From: Apis mellifera
Lineage: Eukaryota > Arthropoda > Insecta > Hymenoptera > Apidae
DNA length: 64,000 bases
Direction: 5' to 3'
Assembly: GCF_003254395.2 (NCBI RefSeq)
Contig: NC_037645.1
Coordinates: forward strand, 8,617,229 to 8,681,228
Shown here: positions 61,801 through 64,000 of the stretch, in pieces
How positions within the stretch are numbered: the first letter of the stretch is position 1
Layout of the letters: the number at the start of each line of letters is the position of its first letter
The notes under the pieces: model-generated
What the model was told of the DNA's origin: nothing
The model's database searches: none
What the model saw: the letters and a program-made list of their open reading frames with translations, nothing else
Translations under genes and position numbers: made by a program

Positions 61801-63253
61801 CACTTCCAAACAATTATTTTCAAACGATCACACTCCGATTCCATTCCTCCCCCCTCACAAACACGCACGCACGCGCGCGCGCGCGGCAAACAATTCGCCT
61901 CCACTTATTTAATCGGTGTCAGCCAGTTGAACGGCAAGACGAAACGGGTTAACGTTGAGCGAGGGGGTGGCGAGTGGTGAGGGGTGTAGTAGGCGTGGGA
62001 CGCATGGCGCATCGAGTCCTGCGCACACCACACGGCGTGCGGTGAATTCGTGCGGGACCCGCGCCGCGAGATTTAGTCTGCGCGCGGCACTCGTCCGAGA
62101 CGCGTCGTCGTCCGCCTCTCGCCCCCTTCCTCCTTCTCCCGGAGGAAAAGTGCGTCGCCGATAAAAACCCTGCCGGTTAAAACCACGAGGAGTCGATATC
62201 GAAATTATTATATGATTTTTCCACCGAATGCAAAAGAAAAATAAATAAACAGGGGAAGCTGTGGACGAGTTTGTTTGTTCCTCACAAAATTTCGATCGTC
62301 TTCGAGTTCTTCTGTGATCCCGATGAAAAGTTTCCTTCCCTTGTCGAATCTCGACAATTTTTCTTTTTGAAAAGATTTTTCTTGGAGATGGTTTCTTCGA
62401 GGATTTCCAAAGTACGAATTTTAAATTTCTCGAGATCGTTCCACCGAGTGAATTGAACTTCGAATCGATCGATCAGTGCTGTTTCTTTTTTTTAATTTTA
62501 AGATAGAAATAGAGAATTAGAGATTATGGAGAAAAAAAGTTGAAAAGATTGAGAAGCTTTGATTTCCAAAACGAGAGAGAGGGGGCTCTCCCCTTCCTCC
62601 CCCCTTTCCTCAGAAACCACCAATTCAACGAATTCGTGAAACGGGGTTGAAAGGGCGTGGGGAGTTGAAAGGGCACAAGTGGAATCGTATGGAGCAACAT
62701 CACCGATGTTGGACAGCAAGCGGAATGGAATAGAGAGCTCGACGAGGCTCGTTTAAGGCCTAATTGCCAAGTTGCCGTCGTGTGCAATTCGACCCTTTGT
62801 TCCAGCCACTGACGTGTGCATGATTCGCATTCCGTGGATCGCCACCCAACGTTTCGATTCCTGTGAAACATAAGAAAAATAATTTCCCATTATTCTATCC
62901 TCCTCCTTCTTCTCTCTTCTCTTTCAAAAATCCACGAATAATTTTCCTTTTTTTTTTTTAAAAAATCAATTAAAAAATCAATAATAAACTCTCATATCTT
63001 ATTATCCATTATACTTATATTTCGAAATTCATCGAGGGTGAGAAGTAAAGAAAAGTGAAATACTTTTTTTTTTTTCTCGAGAAAAAGGAACGAGATTTTT
63101 TTTAGAGGAGTGTGATGAGTGTGGAAGAAAGGAGCGTGAATATGGAAGATCCTCGTGGAGGAAGATCGATGCGGGGAGAGAGATCTTCGTGAAAGGGGCG
63201 ATCTCGAGAGGGCTGGGAATGAGAAGCGTGTCAAGATCGAGGGTCGAGGCAAG
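61801..63253 (+). promoter_or_regulatory. CpG-rich promoter and probable 5' UTR exon of a plus-strand gene beyond the window
   Basis: 61860-62180 is by far the most GC- and CpG-rich stretch of the window: (CG)n at 61863-61885, then dense CpG through 62160. Initiator-like TCAG occurs at 61919. A further GC-richer stretch from 62560 to 63253 ends in GGCAAG followed by the donor gtaaga at 63254. I read this as the start of a gene with a long untranslated first exon; direction is inferred from that donor. The 69-codon frame at 61955-62164 is CpG-driven and not supported. Confidence 0.5.
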
Positions 63254-63741
63254 GTAAGAACGCTCGAGTTTTATCGCCGATTAGCGCGACGATTCGTTAA
63301 TCGTGCGCGTCCGCCGATTTCTTCGAAATTCGACGCGTCTCTCTTTGATTTAAGGAAAAAAGAAAAAAGAAAAGAAGTCGGCACGGATGATGATCCGTGC
63401 GAAAAGTCGATCGATTTTTAATTCGAGCGATGGTTAAAAATTAAAAAAAAATTTCCGACGTTTCTTCTCTTTTTCTTTTTTTTTTTTCTTTGTTTTTCCT
63501 GTTCCGTCAGTTTTGAAAGGAAAATTAATCGTTCCTTCGAAACCGCGCAGTCGGCGGTTAAATGAAAAATTGTAATAATAAGAGCGAGCTAATGAGTTTC
63601 TCCTCCGAACGATGTAACCGATACTTAACACCTCCTCCTCCTCAACCTTGCTTCTATTTTTATCGCGAAATTTTTTTTAAAACGGAACTACAGAAATTAA
63701 CAAGTTGTTCGACAACTTGTTTTTCCGTAGTTTTCTAGAAT

Positions 63742-63799
<58 letters not shown>

Positions 63800-64000
63800 A
63801 CAGAAAAAATAGATTGAAAACCATTCTCGTAAATAAGAATTGACGAAGTAATATTCAAATTATTATTTTCTTTCAATTCTTAGTAACCGAGATATTTAAT
63901 TTAGTTAAAAATGAAAAAGTAACTAGTTATAAAAATTTCGAAAAAGTCACTTCGAGCAATTCAACTTGTTAAAAATTCGTTGATTATGTAAAATAGATAT
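63254..64000. other. Intron or intergenic sequence at the right edge
   Basis: 63254-63440 remains CpG-bearing, then the sequence becomes AT-rich. (TA)n occupies 63745-63798. No gene seen. Confidence 0.5.
63745..63798. repeat. (TA)n microsatellite
   Basis: About 26 uninterrupted TA dinucleotides. Confidence 0.95.

Noticed and set aside
61955..62164. 69-codon Arg/Ser/Ala-rich frame
   Set aside because: Produced by CpG-rich composition, where stops are rare; no family resemblance.

Overview
This window is nuclear DNA of an insect, most likely a bee or close hymenopteran. The background is very AT-rich with long poly-A/T runs and (TA)n microsatellites. Coding exons are short, introns have GT..AG ends, and CpG-bearing islands sit at promoters and regulatory sites. 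No bacterial, viral or transposon genes were found. All gene models were built by hand from splice signals, reading frame and recognised protein families; exon phases close exactly in every model.

Layout, left to right. (1) 316-1999 (+): 3' end of procollagen-lysyl hydroxylase (Plod), with two tandem homologous 147-nt exons. (2) 3662-5489 (-): Vps37A, an ESCRT-I subunit, convergent with Plod. (3) 5490-9457: AT-rich desert. (4) 9458-11607 (+): Gfo/Idh/MocA-family NAD(P)-dependent oxidoreductase. (5) 13129-15787 (-): Ddi1, a ubiquitin-shuttle aspartyl protease. (6) About 15.8-32 kb: a gene-poor regulatory landscape around a PTF1A/Fer1-type bHLH gene (21432-23292, +). It holds several GC-richer islands, clustered E-boxes, RBPJ/Su(H)-like sites and two different three-copy tandem repeats. 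(7) 33053-38183 (-): Alhambra/AF10 (MLLT10 family), 13 coding exons, with a long probable 3' UTR region of simple repeats downstream. (8) 39362-44564 (+): three tandem GNAT N-acetyltransferase paralogues. (9) 49637-52594 (-): a ten-transmembrane putative transporter, with two related candidate upstream first exons at 54.0 and 57.9 kb. (10) 61.8-63.3 kb: CpG-rich probable promoter/5' UTR of a plus-strand gene that continues beyond the window.

The neighbouring genes are mostly unrelated in function, as is normal in an insect genome: collagen modification, endosomal sorting, redox metabolism, proteostasis, cell-fate transcription and chromatin reading. The real local relationships are the GNAT cluster, the bHLH gene with its flanking regulatory islands, and the transporter with its duplicated promoters. 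The points most worth a second look are the Plod duplicated exon pair separated by only 40 nt, the hairpin-bearing repeat in the bHLH intron, the RBPJ plus E-box sites around that gene, and the duplicated splice acceptor and duplicated promoter of the transporter gene.
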